The translations under genes were made by a program, and so were the position numbers. From contig NZ_JACHCL010000009.1 of the NCBI RefSeq assembly GCF_014200725.1, positions 1-64,000 of the forward strand: a stretch of DNA of 64,000 bases. Reading direction: 5' to 3'. This document shows, piece after piece, positions 53,220 through 63,560 of this stretch; the stretch's first letter is position 1; every line of letters starts with the position of its first letter. Origin of the DNA: Janthinobacterium silvisoli (lineage in GTDB: Bacteria > Pseudomonadota > Gammaproteobacteria > Burkholderiales > Burkholderiaceae_D). The notes beneath the pieces are model-generated. The model was not told the DNA's origin. It saw only the letters and a list, made by a program, of their open reading frames with translations, and made no database searches.

Positions 53220-54040
53220 TGGCGGATATAGAAAACAAGACAGCGGAAATCGGCCTGCAAGGCTCGGTATGGATGACGGTAGGCGGCGAGAACCTGGGCG
53301 GTACGGGCCGGGTGGAACTGCTGGGCGCCATCGCCGAACATGGCTCCATCACGCAGGCGGCCAAGGCCGTCAAGATGAGCTACAAGGCGGCCTGGGACGC
53401 GATCGACGCCATGAACAACCTGGCCGGGGAACCGCTGGTCGAGCGCCTGACGGGCGGCAAGGGCGGTGGCGGCACGCACCTGACGCAGCGCGGGCGACAG
53501 TTGGTCGATAATTTCCGTATCATCGAACGCGAGCATGCACGCTATCTGCGCCAGCTGGGCAGCCAGGCGGAAGGCATCGCCGACGATCTTTTACTCATAC
53601 GGAGAATGGCCATGAAAACTACCGCGCGCAATCAATTCCTGGGCAAGGTCGCCCAGCTCAAGACGGGCGCCGTCAACGATGAAGTGATCCTGGAACTGCC
53701 GGGTGGCCAGCACATCGTCGCCATCGTCACGCAGGGCAGCAGCGAGAGCCTGGGCCTGGCGGTGGGCGTGGAAGCGTTCGCGCTGATCAAGGCGTCCTCG
53801 GTGATCCTGGTCGCCGACAGCGAAGGCGCCCGCTTCTCCGCCCGCAACCAGCTGATTGGCAGCGTCACGCGCGTGCAGACGGGCGCCGTGAATACGGAAG
53901 TAGTGCTGGACCTGCCCGGTGGTGGCACCATCGCCGCCATCGTCACCAATCAAAGCAGCAGCGACCTGGGAATTACCGAAGGCGGCAAGCTGACGGCGAT
54001 TTTCAAGGCGTCGAGTGTAATTTTAGGCGTACCTGCTTAA
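53219..54040 (+). CDS. modE: ModE-family molybdate-responsive regulator
   Basis: 273 residues. N-terminal winged HTH with EHGSITQAAKAVKMSYKAAWDAID (about 40-65). The C-terminal half is two TOBE/Mop domains: SARNQLIGSVTRVQTGAVNT and its earlier near-copy TARNQFLGKVAQLKTGAV, each ending in a KASSVIL strand. It represses molybdate transport when molybdate is plentiful. Transcribed with the transporter, with its operator before modA. Confidence 0.94.
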   Translation: MADIENKTAEIGLQGSVWMTVGGENLGGTGRVELLGAIAEHGSITQAAKAVKMSYKAAWDAIDAMNNLAGEPLVERLTGGKGGGGTHLTQRGRQLVDNFRIIEREHARYLRQLGSQAEGIADDLLLIRRMAMKTTARNQFLGKVAQLKTGAVNDEVILELPGGQHIVAIVTQGSSESLGLAVGVEAFALIKASSVILVADSEGARFSARNQLIGSVTRVQTGAVNTEVVLDLPGGGTIAAIVTNQSSSDLGITEGGKLTAIFKASSVILGVPA

Positions 54041-54048
54041 GCCTGGTT

Positions 54049-57000
54049 TTAATCCAGGCGGCTTAGCCACTCCCGTCCCGCCACCAGCACCCGTTCCAGT
54101 TCTTCCCTCACACTGGCCAGCAGTACTGGCACTTCATCGACGCGTTCCGTATGGATGGCTTCTTCGGCAGCAAAGGCCGCGCGGATGAGACGCTTGGTGC
54201 CCAGGGTGCCGACGGAGCCGCGCAAGCCATGCAGGAGGCGCGCAGCGTCGCTGTGGCGGTTTTCCTGCAAGGCAGTCTCGGCATCGCGCACGGGCGCCAT
54301 GCCTTTGTGCAGTGCATCTTCCACCATGCGCCGCAAGACGCCCCTGCCCTTGGCGTCGTGTCCCATCACGCGCATCAAGGGCGCCATGGAAAACACCTCT
54401 TCATCCGCCGGCGCCGCCGCAGTTTTTTCCATGGCGGGCGCATGCGGACGTTCCGGCAGGTGGCGCGTGATCACTTCCATCATCTCTTCCACCACCACCG
54501 GCTTGGCGATGAAGTCCGTGATACCGGCCGTCATGCAGCGCTCGCGCTCGGAGGCCAGCACGCCCGCCGTCATGGCGATCACGGGAAGCGTCAGCCGCAG
54601 CTCCGTGCGGATGATGTGGGTGGCGCTGAAGCCGTCCATGACGGGCATCTGCATGTCCATCAGCACGATGTCATAGCGTTGTGCTTCCACGCGCAGCTGC
54701 TCCACCGCCTGCAAGCCATCGCCCACCACGTCCAGCGTCGCGCCCATGTGTTCCAGGATGCCGCGCGCCACCGCCTGGTTCAAATGATTGTCCTCGACCA
54801 GCAAAAAGTGCACGCCAGCCAGCGCCGTGCCGGCCGGCTGCGCATGCAGGCGCGCTTCGCCGTCGTCGCCTTTGGCGCTCAAGGCCTGGTGCAGGGCGTC
54901 GAACAGGCTGGAACCGGTGATCGGCTTCATCAGCACCACGTCTGCTTCGGCGGCGCTGGAGATTTCTTCCAGGTGGTTGCGGGCAAAGGCATTGACCATT
55001 ACCACGATGGGCTGGCGCTGACCCGTCGCGGCCTCGCGGATGGCCTTGGCCGTGGCCAGGCCATCCATCACCGGCATATGCCAGTCGGCCAGCACTACAT
55101 CGTAGGGTTCTTGTTGGGCCAGCCTTTCGCGGTACAGCGCGATGGCGGCGAAACCGGAATCGACCTGGTCGGCATTCCAGCCCCACGCCTCGATCAGCTT
55201 GACGATCAGTTCGCGGCTGGTGCGGTTGTCGTCGGCCACCAGCACGCGCAACTGTCCCAGCGCCGGTGTGCGCCGTTCGGCTTCGGGCTGGGCCAGCACC
55301 TCGAACGGTACGCTGAACCAGAAGCGGCTGCCCTTGCCTTCGCTGCTGGTGACGGCAATCTCGCCACCCATCATGTGGATCAGGTGCTTGCTGATGGCCA
55401 GGCCCAGGCCAGTGCCGCCGAAGCGGCGGGTGATGCTCTGGTCGCCCTGCGAGAAAGCGGTGAACAATTGTTCCTGCTGCTGCGCCGTCATGCCGATGCC
55501 CGTGTCGCGTACTTCGAAGCGCAGCCATGAACGGTTTTGCTGGCCCGGTTCGTCCTGCGCCAGGCTGACGGCCACCACCACTTCGCCGCTTTCCGTAAAT
55601 TTGATGGCGTTGCCGGCCAGGTTGACGAGGATCTGTTGCAGCCGTTGGGCATCGCCCACCAGGCGGCGCGGCACGTCCGGTTCGACGGCAATCGCCAGCT
55701 CCAGCTCCTTTTCGCCCGCATTCATGGTCATGGTGGTGGCCAGGGTATTCATCAGCTCATCGAGGTCGAATTCGATCGGCGACAAGTCCATGCGGCGCGC
55801 CTCGATCTTCGAGAAATCGAGTACGTCGTTCAGGATGCCCAGCAGCGACTGGCCTGCTACGCGCACCATGGTCAGGTATTTGCGCTGTTCCGTATCGAGC
55901 CTGGTATTGCCCAGCAAATACACCATGCCCAGCACGGCATTCAGGGGCGTGCGGATCTCATGGCTCATATTGGCCACGAAATCGCTCTTGGCGCGATTCG
56001 CCGCTTCGGCCCGGTCGCGTTCCTGCTCCAGTTCGCCCGCCCGCACCTCGACTTCCTGCTGCAGCCGTTCGCGCTCGCTCATCAGGCTGTTGAAGGCGTC
56101 GGTCAGTTCGCCGATCTCGTCGCGCTGCTGTACCGGGATCGGGGTAAAGCGGCTGCCGCTCACGCGCAGGGCCAGCAGGGTATTGCGCAGGCGCACCAGC
56201 GGCGATAGCAAACGCACCGTTACCCAGCCCAGCACCAGGGCGGCCAGCAGCGAGGCGAAGACACTCCACAGCACCAGCCGGTACAGCACGCCGTCGAATG
56301 GCTCAAAGGCGTCGTCGACGGGCAAGGAGGCGGCCAGCAGCCAGTTCACCGATTTCAGGCGCTGGAAGCTGTTGACGGCTTGTATGCCCTGGCTATTGGT
56401 GCTGATCATGCTGCCTTCGCCATCGTTCTTGAGCAGTTGCGTGGTGGCCAGATTGGCGTTTGGCGAACGGGGCTGCATCAAGCGGCTGGCGTCCGGGTGC
56501 AGTACGTAGAGGGGCACGGGGTCGCGCGTGAGCACAAAATAATAGCCATTCTTGCCGACCTTGGCCTGGCGCAGATGGCCCAGCAGATTGTCCTTGTACA
56601 GGCGCAAGACGCCGATTACCACGCCCACCACCTCGCCTTTACCATCGATCACGGGGGCAACCATTTGCACGATGGGCAGGTGGCTGGTCTTGCCCAGCAT
56701 GGGTTCGGTGATCATGGCTTTGCGCGTGCGCATCACCGTCTGGAAATAGTCCCGGTCGGCCACGTCGATACCGTTGCGTGCCGGCACTGCGGGCACGTCG
56801 GCCACCACCTTGCCCTGCTTGTCGAGCACCAGCACATCGTCGAACAGGGCCAGCACGGCCCGCTGTTCATAGTAGGTGCGCAACTGGCTGGCGTTTTGCA
56901 TCAGTTCGGGCGGCTGATGCTGCGCCGTCTGCGAGATGATGTCGAGCAACATCTGCAGCTTGTCGTCGAGTTCTTCCGCCGTGCGCGCGACCAGCGCCGT

Positions 57001-57135
57001 TTGCTGGCTCAGCAGCACCGTGGTGAAGTCGTCGCGCATGCGCTGCACCTGGATCATGGTGACCAGCGCGATCATGGCGATCGAGGTCAGGCTGGTGGCC
57101 AGGGCGACTTTTGCTTTGATGCCGAGAGGTTTCAT
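54049..57135 (-). CDS. hybrid sensor histidine kinase with two receivers and an HPt domain
   Basis: 1028 residues. Order: TM1 (about 8-28), extracytoplasmic dCache-like sensor (30-285; includes [19 protein letters not shown]), TM2 (about 290-310), HAMP, coiled coil, HisKA with [17 protein letters not shown], ATPase with NLAGNAIKF and DTGIGMT, REC1 ([14 protein letters not shown]), REC2 ([14 protein letters not shown]) and an HPt-type four-helix end with [13 protein letters not shown]. All phosphorelay residues look present. The Cache domain suggests a small organic ligand. It has no adjacent output regulator, so the phosphate probably leaves through the HPt to a protein elsewhere. Confidence 0.9.
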   Translation of the reverse strand: MKPLGIKAKVALATSLTSIAMIALVTMIQVQRMRDDFTTVLLSQQTALVARTAEELDDKLQMLLDIISQTAQHQPPELMQNASQLRTYYEQRAVLALFDDVLVLDKQGKVVADVPAVPARNGIDVADRDYFQTVMRTRKAMITEPMLGKTSHLPIVQMVAPVIDGKGEVVGVVIGVLRLYKDNLLGHLRQAKVGKNGYYFVLTRDPVPLYVLHPDASRLMQPRSPNANLATTQLLKNDGEGSMISTNSQGIQAVNSFQRLKSVNWLLAASLPVDDAFEPFDGVLYRLVLWSVFASLLAALVLGWVTVRLLSPLVRLRNTLLALRVSGSRFTPIPVQQRDEIGELTDAFNSLMSERERLQQEVEVRAGELEQERDRAEAANRAKSDFVANMSHEIRTPLNAVLGMVYLLGNTRLDTEQRKYLTMVRVAGQSLLGILNDVLDFSKIEARRMDLSPIEFDLDELMNTLATTMTMNAGEKELELAIAVEPDVPRRLVGDAQRLQQILVNLAGNAIKFTESGEVVVAVSLAQDEPGQQNRSWLRFEVRDTGIGMTAQQQEQLFTAFSQGDQSITRRFGGTGLGLAISKHLIHMMGGEIAVTSSEGKGSRFWFSVPFEVLAQPEAERRTPALGQLRVLVADDNRTSRELIVKLIEAWGWNADQVDSGFAAIALYRERLAQQEPYDVVLADWHMPVMDGLATAKAIREAATGQRQPIVVMVNAFARNHLEEISSAAEADVVLMKPITGSSLFDALHQALSAKGDDGEARLHAQPAGTALAGVHFLLVEDNHLNQAVARGILEHMGATLDVVGDGLQAVEQLRVEAQRYDIVLMDMQMPVMDGFSATHIIRTELRLTLPVIAMTAGVLASERERCMTAGITDFIAKPVVVEEMMEVITRHLPERPHAPAMEKTAAAPADEEVFSMAPLMRVMGHDAKGRGVLRRMVEDALHKGMAPVRDAETALQENRHSDAARLLHGLRGSVGTLGTKRLIRAAFAAEEAIHTERVDEVPVLLASVREELERVLVAGREWLSRLD

Positions 57136-57352
57136 GATTTATTTTCCTATCAATACCCTGGCTTGGCAAGCAATCAGCCTGTGCCTTTTCGCGTTGCGGC
57201 GCTGGCGACGACGGTGCTATAGCGATCTTGCATGATGTTGCCATATAATTAAAGGCTGGATATCGCTATTTGCAATGTTTTTCGCTGAAATTGTCGCATG
57301 GCAACGTACTATGCAGTAAACTTGATGTTGCATTTTTCTAAAAGGTATACCC

Positions 57353-58111
57353 ATGACTGTAGCGCTACTTTCGCCTATTCCACCCGTGGTGTCCGTGGAG
57401 GCGTTGCGCGCGCGTTGCTCGACGTGCAGCATGCACCAGCTGTGCCTGCCGATGGGCCTGGATGTGGGCGATATGGACCGCCTGGACCAGATCATCGGCC
57501 GCCGCCGCAAGGTACCGCGTGGCGCTTCGCTATTCCGTATCGGCGATGCCTTCCAGAACCTGTATGCCATCCGCCTGGGCCATTTCAAGACTTACCAGAT
57601 CAATCCGGGCGGCGAAGAGCAGGTGACGGGTTTCCAGATGGCCGGTGAATTGCTGGGCATGGACGCCATCAGCGCCGACCGCCATCATTGTTATGCGGTG
57701 GCACTGGAAGATAGCGAAGTGTGTGAAATTCCGTTTTCCAGCCTGGAACAATTGCTGGGCAATATGCCGACCCTGCTGCGCCATTTCCATCGCATGATGA
57801 GCCAGGAAATCACGCGCGAGCAAAGCGTGATGCTGTTGCTGGGTAATATGCAAGCGACGCAGCGTTTTGCGGCCTTCATCGTCAACCTGGCGTCGCGCTA
57901 TGAAGCACGCGGTTATTCGGGCAGCAATTTCCAGCTGCGCATGTCGCGCGAAGAGATCGGCAATTACCTGGGCCTGACCATCGAAAGCGTCAGCCGCTTG
58001 CTGTCGAAATTCAAGAAGGAAGGCTGGCTGCGCGTGTCGAACCGCGAGATCGAAATCTTGCAGCCAGCAAAGTTGAAAGCGATTACGGCCGGTACCGACA
58101 ACTGTAAATAA
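57353..58111 (+). CDS. fnr: FNR-type oxygen-sensing transcriptional regulator
   Basis: 252 residues. The N-terminal iron-sulfur ligands C22-x2-C25-x5-C31 are present, and the fourth in VCEIPF (about 121) matches E. coli FNR Cys122. A cyclic-nucleotide-type beta-roll and dimer helix follow, then the HTH SREEIGNYLGLTIESVSRLL, whose ESVSR recognition residues bind TTGAT half sites. It is the anaerobic switch; its stop lies 3 bases from that of the convergent ccoH. An FNR box precedes ccoN. Confidence 0.93.
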   Translation: MTVALLSPIPPVVSVEALRARCSTCSMHQLCLPMGLDVGDMDRLDQIIGRRRKVPRGASLFRIGDAFQNLYAIRLGHFKTYQINPGGEEQVTGFQMAGELLGMDAISADRHHCYAVALEDSEVCEIPFSSLEQLLGNMPTLLRHFHRMMSQEITREQSVMLLLGNMQATQRFAAFIVNLASRYEARGYSGSNFQLRMSREEIGNYLGLTIESVSRLLSKFKKEGWLRVSNREIEILQPAKLKAITAGTDNCK

Positions 58112-58114
58112 GTT

Positions 58115-58639
58115 TTACAGTTCTTCGTCGGCGCGCAGTGTAATCGCACGCTGCACCGGCCAGGTCCAGATGCCCGATAAACGCCATTCGCGCTTGTCGT
58201 TTTCCACCAGCACTTGCCAGCGGCTGCGTTCCAGCATCGTCAACGCCACTGAGAAGTTCCCCTGCGCATCGGGCTGCACCAGCAGCCGGATATCTTTTTC
58301 CGGCAAGGTGGCGTGCGCCAGGTGCAGCTGCAATGGCGCCCGGTAAGCCTTGCCAAAGCTGTGCACGGAACCTGTCAAGCGTCCTTGCGCCACGTCATAG
58401 GACAGACTGGTGTCCATGGCCAGGTTGCTGGCGACCGTATCGCGCCGCAAGTCCTGGTTGATGGCTTTTCCTTGCTTGTAGTAATCACCGACCACCAGTG
58501 CGTCGGGTTGCGTAAAGGCGATATAGGCCATGACGCTCCCGACGATGACGGACAGGCCAGGGCCCACCATCAGTAGCCAGGGCCAGCGGTGTTTATACCA
58601 GGGAGCGACAGGCGCTTGCAGTGGCGATGGATGGGACAT
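58115..58639 (-). CDS. ccoH: cbb3 oxidase assembly protein CcoH (FixH)
   Basis: 174 residues. One N-terminal membrane segment (about 17-40), then a FixH-like periplasmic beta domain with GDYYKQGKAINQDLRRDTVA. It is needed to assemble a stable CcoNOP complex. It lies last in the cluster, 15 bases after ccoG. Confidence 0.9.
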   Translation of the reverse strand: MSHPSPLQAPVAPWYKHRWPWLLMVGPGLSVIVGSVMAYIAFTQPDALVVGDYYKQGKAINQDLRRDTVASNLAMDTSLSYDVAQGRLTGSVHSFGKAYRAPLQLHLAHATLPEKDIRLLVQPDAQGNFSVALTMLERSRWQVLVENDKREWRLSGIWTWPVQRAITLRADEEL

Positions 58640-58654
58640 AGGTTTTCCTTTTCT

Positions 58655-60043
58655 TTAGCGCGGTACAAAAAACACCGCTTTTTCATGCACATGCAGCGAG
58701 GCATCGGCTAGTGACGTGAGTGCAATGTCGATCTTGTTTGAACCTTTTTCGCCCACGCCGTGCGGCGTGCGCAGGCGTATCGGCCAGGCCAGCGTTTCCG
58801 TCGGCTCGACAGTTACTTCATCGCGCGTCAGCAGGGTCAAGCCCGGCAAGCCGTCGACCGTGATGCGGTAGGTCTGGCGCTGCTCGGACGTATTCATGAT
58901 TTGCAGGCGATACACGTTTTCGATCATGCCGTCTTCAACTTCACGCCCCAGCGAACCACGGTCGCGTATCACGTCCAGTTTCAGCGGCGTGCGCAAGAGC
59001 AGGGAGCTGCCGACGGCGATGCTGATCAGGGCCAGGATGGCGGTGTAGATCAGCACGCGCGGGCGCATGGCGCGCCGGCGTATCTGTTTTGAATCGAAGT
59101 TGTTGGCCAGTGCATGGTCCGTGCTGTAGCGCACCAGTCCGCGTGGCCGCTTGATCTTGTCCATCACGCTGTTGCAGGCGTCCACGCAAGCCGCGCAACC
59201 TATGCATTCATATTGCAAGCCCTTGCGGATATCGATGCCGGTCGGACACACTTGCACGCACAAGCTGCAATCGATGCAGGCACCCAGATTTGCATCGCCA
59301 CTGGCGGCTTTCTTGTTCAGTGCGCCACGTGGTTCACCGCGCTTCGCATCGTAGGTGACGATCAGGGTATCCTGGTCAAACATGGCGCTCTGGAAGCGCG
59401 CATACGGGCACATGTATTTGCACACTTGTTCGCGCAGCCAGCCCGCATTGCCATAGGTGGCCAGGCTGTAAAACAAGACCCAGAACCATTCCCACGGGCC
59501 GAAATTAAGCGTAGACACTTCATGCGCGAGTTCCTTTATCGGCGTGAAGTAGCCGACAAAAGTAAAACCCGTCCACAGGGCGATGGCGCCCCAGGCCAGG
59601 TGCTTGGTCGTTTTCCTGGCGGTCTTGTGCAAGGATGGGCCTTGTTTGTCGAGCGCCATGCGCGCGCTGCGCGTGCCTTCGATCTTGCGTTCGACCCACA
59701 TGAAGATTTCCGTGTACACGGTTTGCGGGCAGGCAAAGCCGCACCAGACGCGCCCGGCAATGGCGGTGGCGAGAAACAGCAGATAGGCGCAGATGATCAG
59801 CAGGGCCGCCAGGTAGATAAAATCCTGCGGCCACAGCACCACGCCAAAAATGTAGAACTTGCGCGTGGTCAAGTCGAACAGCAGCGCTTGCCTGCCGTTC
59901 CAGCTCAGCCACGGCAAGCCGTAGAACGCCAGCTGGGTCAGCCACAGGCAAACCCAGCGCCAGGTGGCGTAGCGCCCCTTGGCCTCGCGAGGGTAGATCT
60001 GCTCGCGGGCCGCGTACATCTGGATGACTTGAGGCTCAGACAT
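58655..60043 (-). CDS. ccoG: cbb3 oxidase accessory ferredoxin-like protein CcoG (FixG/RdxA)
   Basis: 462 residues from ATG 60043, which overlaps the ccoP stop by one base. About five membrane segments in the N-terminal half; two 4Fe-4S ligand sets in CIDCSLCVQVCPTGIDIR and CIGCAACVDACN; a C-terminal Ig-like domain. CcoG reduces Cu(II) for delivery to the oxidase. The longer open frame upstream of 60043 lies within ccoP. Confidence 0.93.
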   Translation of the reverse strand: MSEPQVIQMYAAREQIYPREAKGRYATWRWVCLWLTQLAFYGLPWLSWNGRQALLFDLTTRKFYIFGVVLWPQDFIYLAALLIICAYLLFLATAIAGRVWCGFACPQTVYTEIFMWVERKIEGTRSARMALDKQGPSLHKTARKTTKHLAWGAIALWTGFTFVGYFTPIKELAHEVSTLNFGPWEWFWVLFYSLATYGNAGWLREQVCKYMCPYARFQSAMFDQDTLIVTYDAKRGEPRGALNKKAASGDANLGACIDCSLCVQVCPTGIDIRKGLQYECIGCAACVDACNSVMDKIKRPRGLVRYSTDHALANNFDSKQIRRRAMRPRVLIYTAILALISIAVGSSLLLRTPLKLDVIRDRGSLGREVEDGMIENVYRLQIMNTSEQRQTYRITVDGLPGLTLLTRDEVTVEPTETLAWPIRLRTPHGVGEKGSNKIDIALTSLADASLHVHEKAVFFVPR

Positions 60044-60963
60044 TATTTTGCCGCTGGCTGGGGATTCGACAAGCTCCACACATAGGCCGACAGCACATGC
60101 ACTTTCGATTCACCGAGGAATTCACCGAAAGCTGGCATGGTGTTGTTGCGCCCCTTGCGTATGGTTTCCATGATGGTGTCGGCGCTGCCGCCATACAGCC
60201 AGATCTTGTCTGTCAGGTTAGGCGCACCGAGCTGCTGGTTGCCCTTGCCATCGGCGCCGTGACACGCCATGCAGGCGCCGAACTTGGCCTTGCCCAGCAC
60301 CGATTTGATCGGATCCGCGGTGGAGCCGGATAGGCTCAGCACATAGTGGGCCACGTTTTCGATATCGGTTTCCGAACCCAGGGCCGCGCCCATGGGCGGC
60401 ATCTGTCCATTGCGGCCATGCAGGATGGTGGTCTTGATGACGTCCGGCTCGCCGCCGTACAGCCAGTCCCTGTCGGTCAGGTTGGGAAAACCCTTGTTGC
60501 CGCGTGCATCCGAACCATGGCATTGCGCGCAGTAAGTCAGGAACAAGCGTTGACCGATGGCCAGCGCCTGTGGATCGGCCGCCACCGTCTTCAAGTCCTG
60601 GCGCAGGTACTTGTTGAACAGCGGACCGTAATCGGCTTCCGCTTTTTTCAGCTCTTCTTCGTACTGGCCTGTTGATTTCCAGCCCAGCTTGCCGGCATAG
60701 GTGCCCAGGCCCGGATACAGGAACAGATAGGCCAGCGCGAAGACGATGGTGATGTAGAACAACCACATCCACCAGCGCGGCATCGGCGTGTTCAGCTCCT
60801 TCAAATCATCATCCCATACGTGGCCGGTGGTGCCGTCGGCGGGCGCGCCAGGGGCGACCTTGATCTTCGATTGCGAGTACAGCAGCACGCCGCAGCCGAT
60901 GATACCCAGCAAAGACAGCACGATGATGTAGATATTCCAGAACTCACTGGTGAAGTCAGACAT
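60043..60963 (-). CDS. ccoP: cbb3-type cytochrome c oxidase diheme subunit III
   Basis: 306 residues. Two N-terminal membrane segments, then two c-type heme motifs, CAQCHGSD and CMACHGAD, each with a downstream Met ligand. It passes electrons to CcoO and CcoN. Its first 8 bases overlap ccoQ. Confidence 0.96.
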   Translation of the reverse strand: MSDFTSEFWNIYIIVLSLLGIIGCGVLLYSQSKIKVAPGAPADGTTGHVWDDDLKELNTPMPRWWMWLFYITIVFALAYLFLYPGLGTYAGKLGWKSTGQYEEELKKAEADYGPLFNKYLRQDLKTVAADPQALAIGQRLFLTYCAQCHGSDARGNKGFPNLTDRDWLYGGEPDVIKTTILHGRNGQMPPMGAALGSETDIENVAHYVLSLSGSTADPIKSVLGKAKFGACMACHGADGKGNQQLGAPNLTDKIWLYGGSADTIMETIRKGRNNTMPAFGEFLGESKVHVLSAYVWSLSNPQPAAK

Positions 60964-61150
60964 GGGTCCGCTCCTCTGCCGTCACTGCAGCGGGCTGGTC
61001 CAGGATCTCGTCATCGAAGGGCAGTTGCGCCGCCGCCTCGATATCGCTCTTGCTGCGGCTGAAGGTCCACCACAGTATGCCCACGAACGTCGTAAAGGAA
61101 ACTACCGTCATGACGCTGCTGGCGCTGTCGAACAGATTGTCGATTGCCAT
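60956..61150 (-). CDS. ccoQ: cbb3 oxidase subunit IV CcoQ
   Basis: 64 residues with one membrane segment (VVSFTTFVGILWWTF) and an acidic C-terminal tail, the standard CcoQ. It stabilises the complex. It lies 1 base after ccoO and overlaps ccoP. Confidence 0.9.
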   Translation of the reverse strand: MAIDNLFDSASSVMTVVSFTTFVGILWWTFSRSKSDIEAAAQLPFDDEILDQPAAVTAEERTHV

Positions 61151-61151
61151 G

Positions 61152-61766
61152 CTAATTCCTTGTTTTGATTAATGTTCCGAGGCCTTGCAGATAGGCGACC
61201 AGGGCGTCTTCTTCCGTCTTGTCTTTCAGCTGTTCCGGCGCGGCGGTGATCTCTGCATCGCTGTACGGGTCGCCCAGGCGGCGCAGCGCGCGCATCTTGG
61301 GCATGATCTCGTCCGGCACCAGCTTGGTTTTCGCCAGCCAGGGGTAGGACGGCATATTCGATTCGGGCACTACGTCGCGCGGGTTGTTCAAGTGCGTGCG
61401 GTGCCATTCATCGCTGTAGCGGCCGCCCACGCGGGCCAGGTCGGGCCCGGTGCGCTTGGAACCCCACTGGAAGGGGCGGTCATAGACGAACTCGCCAGCG
61501 ACCGAATAGTGGCCATAGCGTTCCGTTTCTGCGCGCAGCGGACGCACCATTTGCGAGTGGCAGTTGTAGCAGCCTTCGCGCACATAAATATCGCGGCCGG
61601 CCAGGCGCAGCGGTGAGTACGGTTTCAGGCCGGCAATCGGTTCCGTGGTGCTCTTCTGGAAGAACAGGGGAACGATCTCGACGGCGCCGCCGACGCTGAT
61701 CACCAGCGTGACCAGGGCGATCAGCAGCCAGGGGTTTCTTTCTATCCATGCGTGTGAAAATTTCAT
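61152..61766 (-). CDS. ccoO: cbb3-type cytochrome c oxidase monoheme subunit II
   Basis: 204 residues. One N-terminal anchor, then the single heme motif [13 protein letters not shown] and the SFQ-type Met ligand region ([12 protein letters not shown]). It is the electron entry to CcoN. Gap to ccoN 15 bases. Confidence 0.96.
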   Translation of the reverse strand: MKFSHAWIERNPWLLIALVTLVISVGGAVEIVPLFFQKSTTEPIAGLKPYSPLRLAGRDIYVREGCYNCHSQMVRPLRAETERYGHYSVAGEFVYDRPFQWGSKRTGPDLARVGGRYSDEWHRTHLNNPRDVVPESNMPSYPWLAKTKLVPDEIMPKMRALRRLGDPYSDAEITAAPEQLKDKTEEDALVAYLQGLGTLIKTRN

Positions 61767-61781
61767 TTGCTATTGCTCCTG

Positions 61782-63209
61782 TCAGGCGTGCGCCGCGTTC
61801 AGTTCGGGGATGCGGGCGACGGGCAATTTGCTGCCGCGCAAGGTCATGTAGGTGTTGTAGCCCATGATGCACATGCCCGACAGATACAGCAGGCCGCCGG
61901 CCACGCGCACCACGTAGTAGGGATAGGTGGCTTTCACGCTTTCGACAAAGGTGTAGGTCAGGGTGCCGTCCGGGTTGACGGCGCGCCACATCAAGCCTTG
62001 CATCACGCCGGCGATCCACATCGCGGCGATGTACAGCACGATGCCGATGGTGGCCACCCAGAAATGCATATCGACCAGGCGGGTGCTATACATTTTCGTG
62101 CTGCCCGCCAGGCGCGGCAGCAGATAATAGATCGAACCCATGGTGATGAAACCCACCCAGCCCAAAGCGCCGCCATGCACATGGGCCACGGTCCAGTCGG
62201 TGTAGTGCGACAGCGAGTTGATGGTCTTGATCGACATCATCGGACCTTCGAAGGTGGCGATGCCGTAGAAGGACAAGGAGACGATCATGAATTTCAAAAT
62301 CGGGTCGGTGCGCAGCTTGTGCCAGGCGCCCGACAAAGTCATGATGCCGTTGATCATGCCGCCCCACGATGGCGCCAGCAATACCAAGGAAAACACCATG
62401 CCGATCGATTGCGTCCAGTCAGGCAAGGCCGTGTAGTGCAGATGGTGCGGGCCGGCCCACATATAGGTGAAGATCAGCGCCCAGAAATGGACGATGGACA
62501 AACGGTAGGAATACACGGGACGCTCGGCCTGTTTCGGGATGAAGTAATACACCATGCCCAGGTAGCCAGCCGTCAGGATAAAGCCCACCGCGTTATGCCC
62601 GTACCACCACTGGATCATCGCGTCTTGCACGCCGCTGTAGGCGGAGTAGGACTTGCCTGCCGAGGCTGGCATCACGGCGCCATTGACTACGTGCAGAATG
62701 GTCACGGCCAGGATGTAGGCGCCAAAAAACCAGTTGGCGACATAGATATGTTTCACCTTGCGTTTGATCAAGGTGCCGAAAAACACGATGGCATACGCGA
62801 TCCAGACGACGGCGATCAGGATGGCAATCGGCCATTCCAGCTCGGCGTATTCCTTGCCGCGCGTGAGGCCCATCGGCAGGGTGACGACAGCCGACAAAAT
62901 CACTGCTTGCCAGCCCCAGAAGGTGAACGCGGCCAGCTTGTCGGAAAACAGGCGCACCTGGCAAGTGCGCTGCACCACGTAGTAGGAAGTGGCGAACAGG
63001 CCGCAGATACCGAAGGCGAAAATCACTGCATTCGTGTGCAGCGGCCGCAGCCGTCCATAGGTCAGCCATGGTATGTCGAGGTTGAGGGCAGGCCACGCCA
63101 GCTGGGCGGCGATGATGACGCCAACCAGCATGCCGATGATGCCCCAAACCACAGTCGCGATCGCAAATTGCTTCACGATCTTGTAGTTATAGTTCAGCGA
63201 TTGATCCAC
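61782..63209 (-). CDS. ccoN: cbb3-type cytochrome c oxidase catalytic subunit I
   Basis: 475 residues. Twelve membrane segments with the heme b and Cu-B histidines in context: [46 protein letters not shown] and [14 protein letters not shown]-type ([14 protein letters not shown]). The start codon is GTG (63207-63209), supported by GGGAGAG five bases upstream on the reverse strand. It reduces oxygen at high affinity. The promoter region contains an FNR box 68 bases upstream. Confidence 0.96.
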   Translation of the reverse strand: MDQSLNYNYKIVKQFAIATVVWGIIGMLVGVIIAAQLAWPALNLDIPWLTYGRLRPLHTNAVIFAFGICGLFATSYYVVQRTCQVRLFSDKLAAFTFWGWQAVILSAVVTLPMGLTRGKEYAELEWPIAILIAVVWIAYAIVFFGTLIKRKVKHIYVANWFFGAYILAVTILHVVNGAVMPASAGKSYSAYSGVQDAMIQWWYGHNAVGFILTAGYLGMVYYFIPKQAERPVYSYRLSIVHFWALIFTYMWAGPHHLHYTALPDWTQSIGMVFSLVLLAPSWGGMINGIMTLSGAWHKLRTDPILKFMIVSLSFYGIATFEGPMMSIKTINSLSHYTDWTVAHVHGGALGWVGFITMGSIYYLLPRLAGSTKMYSTRLVDMHFWVATIGIVLYIAAMWIAGVMQGLMWRAVNPDGTLTYTFVESVKATYPYYVVRVAGGLLYLSGMCIMGYNTYMTLRGSKLPVARIPELNAAHA

Positions 63210-63276
63210 AAATGCTCTCCCGGAATGACGATCTATGATGATGGCCAGAGAGTAATTGTTTAACTGTCAAAAAACT

Positions 63277-63290
63277 TTGATGTGGATCAA
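63277..63290. promoter_or_regulatory. FNR/ANR box upstream of ccoN
   Basis: TTGATGTGGATCAA, a perfect TTGAT-N4-ATCAA site, 68 bases before ccoN. The HTH of the FNR gene in this window is of the type that reads this sequence. Confidence 0.88.
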
Positions 63291-63380
63291 AATTCTCCAG
63301 ATGAAAAAGCGTATTGAACCGGCAGGAAAATGAAACGTGATCCAGGTAAAAAAAGCCGCACAAGATCGCTGCAAACGCAG

Positions 63381-63557
63381 TCAGTCGCGTGGCTTTTCAG
63401 GCGGTGTCTGGACACTTGTATCGTCATCCTGCAACAGACGCAAACCGGGCCCCACCAGGTCGTCGAACTGGCCGCCGTCCGACGCCGTGAAGAAGACCCA
63501 GAGCGCGATGAAGACGACGATGATGCTGAGGGGAATCAGGAGGTAGAGTGCTTCCAT
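63381..63557 (-). CDS. ccoS: cbb3 oxidase maturation protein CcoS
   Basis: 58 residues from ATG 63557 to a TGA at 63381. Begins MEALYLLIPLSIIVVFIALW, one membrane segment, then FFTASDGGQFDDL and a proline-rich tail ending PPEKPRD: the CcoS pattern. It is required to insert metal cofactors into cbb3 oxidase. It lies 3 bases after ccoI. Confidence 0.9.
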   Translation of the reverse strand: MEALYLLIPLSIIVVFIALWVFFTASDGGQFDDLVGPGLRLLQDDDTSVQTPPEKPRD

Positions 63558-63560
63558 GGT

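Noticed and set aside
54041-54059. GCCTGG/CCAGGC hairpin between modE and the hybrid kinase
   Set aside because: Only 6 bp, loop of Ts, and overlaps the kinase stop; not a convincing terminator.
54151-55530. 459-codon open frame antisense to the hybrid kinase
   Set aside because: Shadow frame; the kinase on the other strand has full phosphorelay motifs.
57318-57335. TTGAT half site before fnr
   Set aside because: The second half (ATCAA) is missing, so FNR autoregulation cannot be claimed from it.
61767-63263. 498-codon open frame on the + strand over ccoN
   Set aside because: Antisense shadow of the heme-copper oxidase gene, His-rich by reversal of its codons; no start signal or domain.
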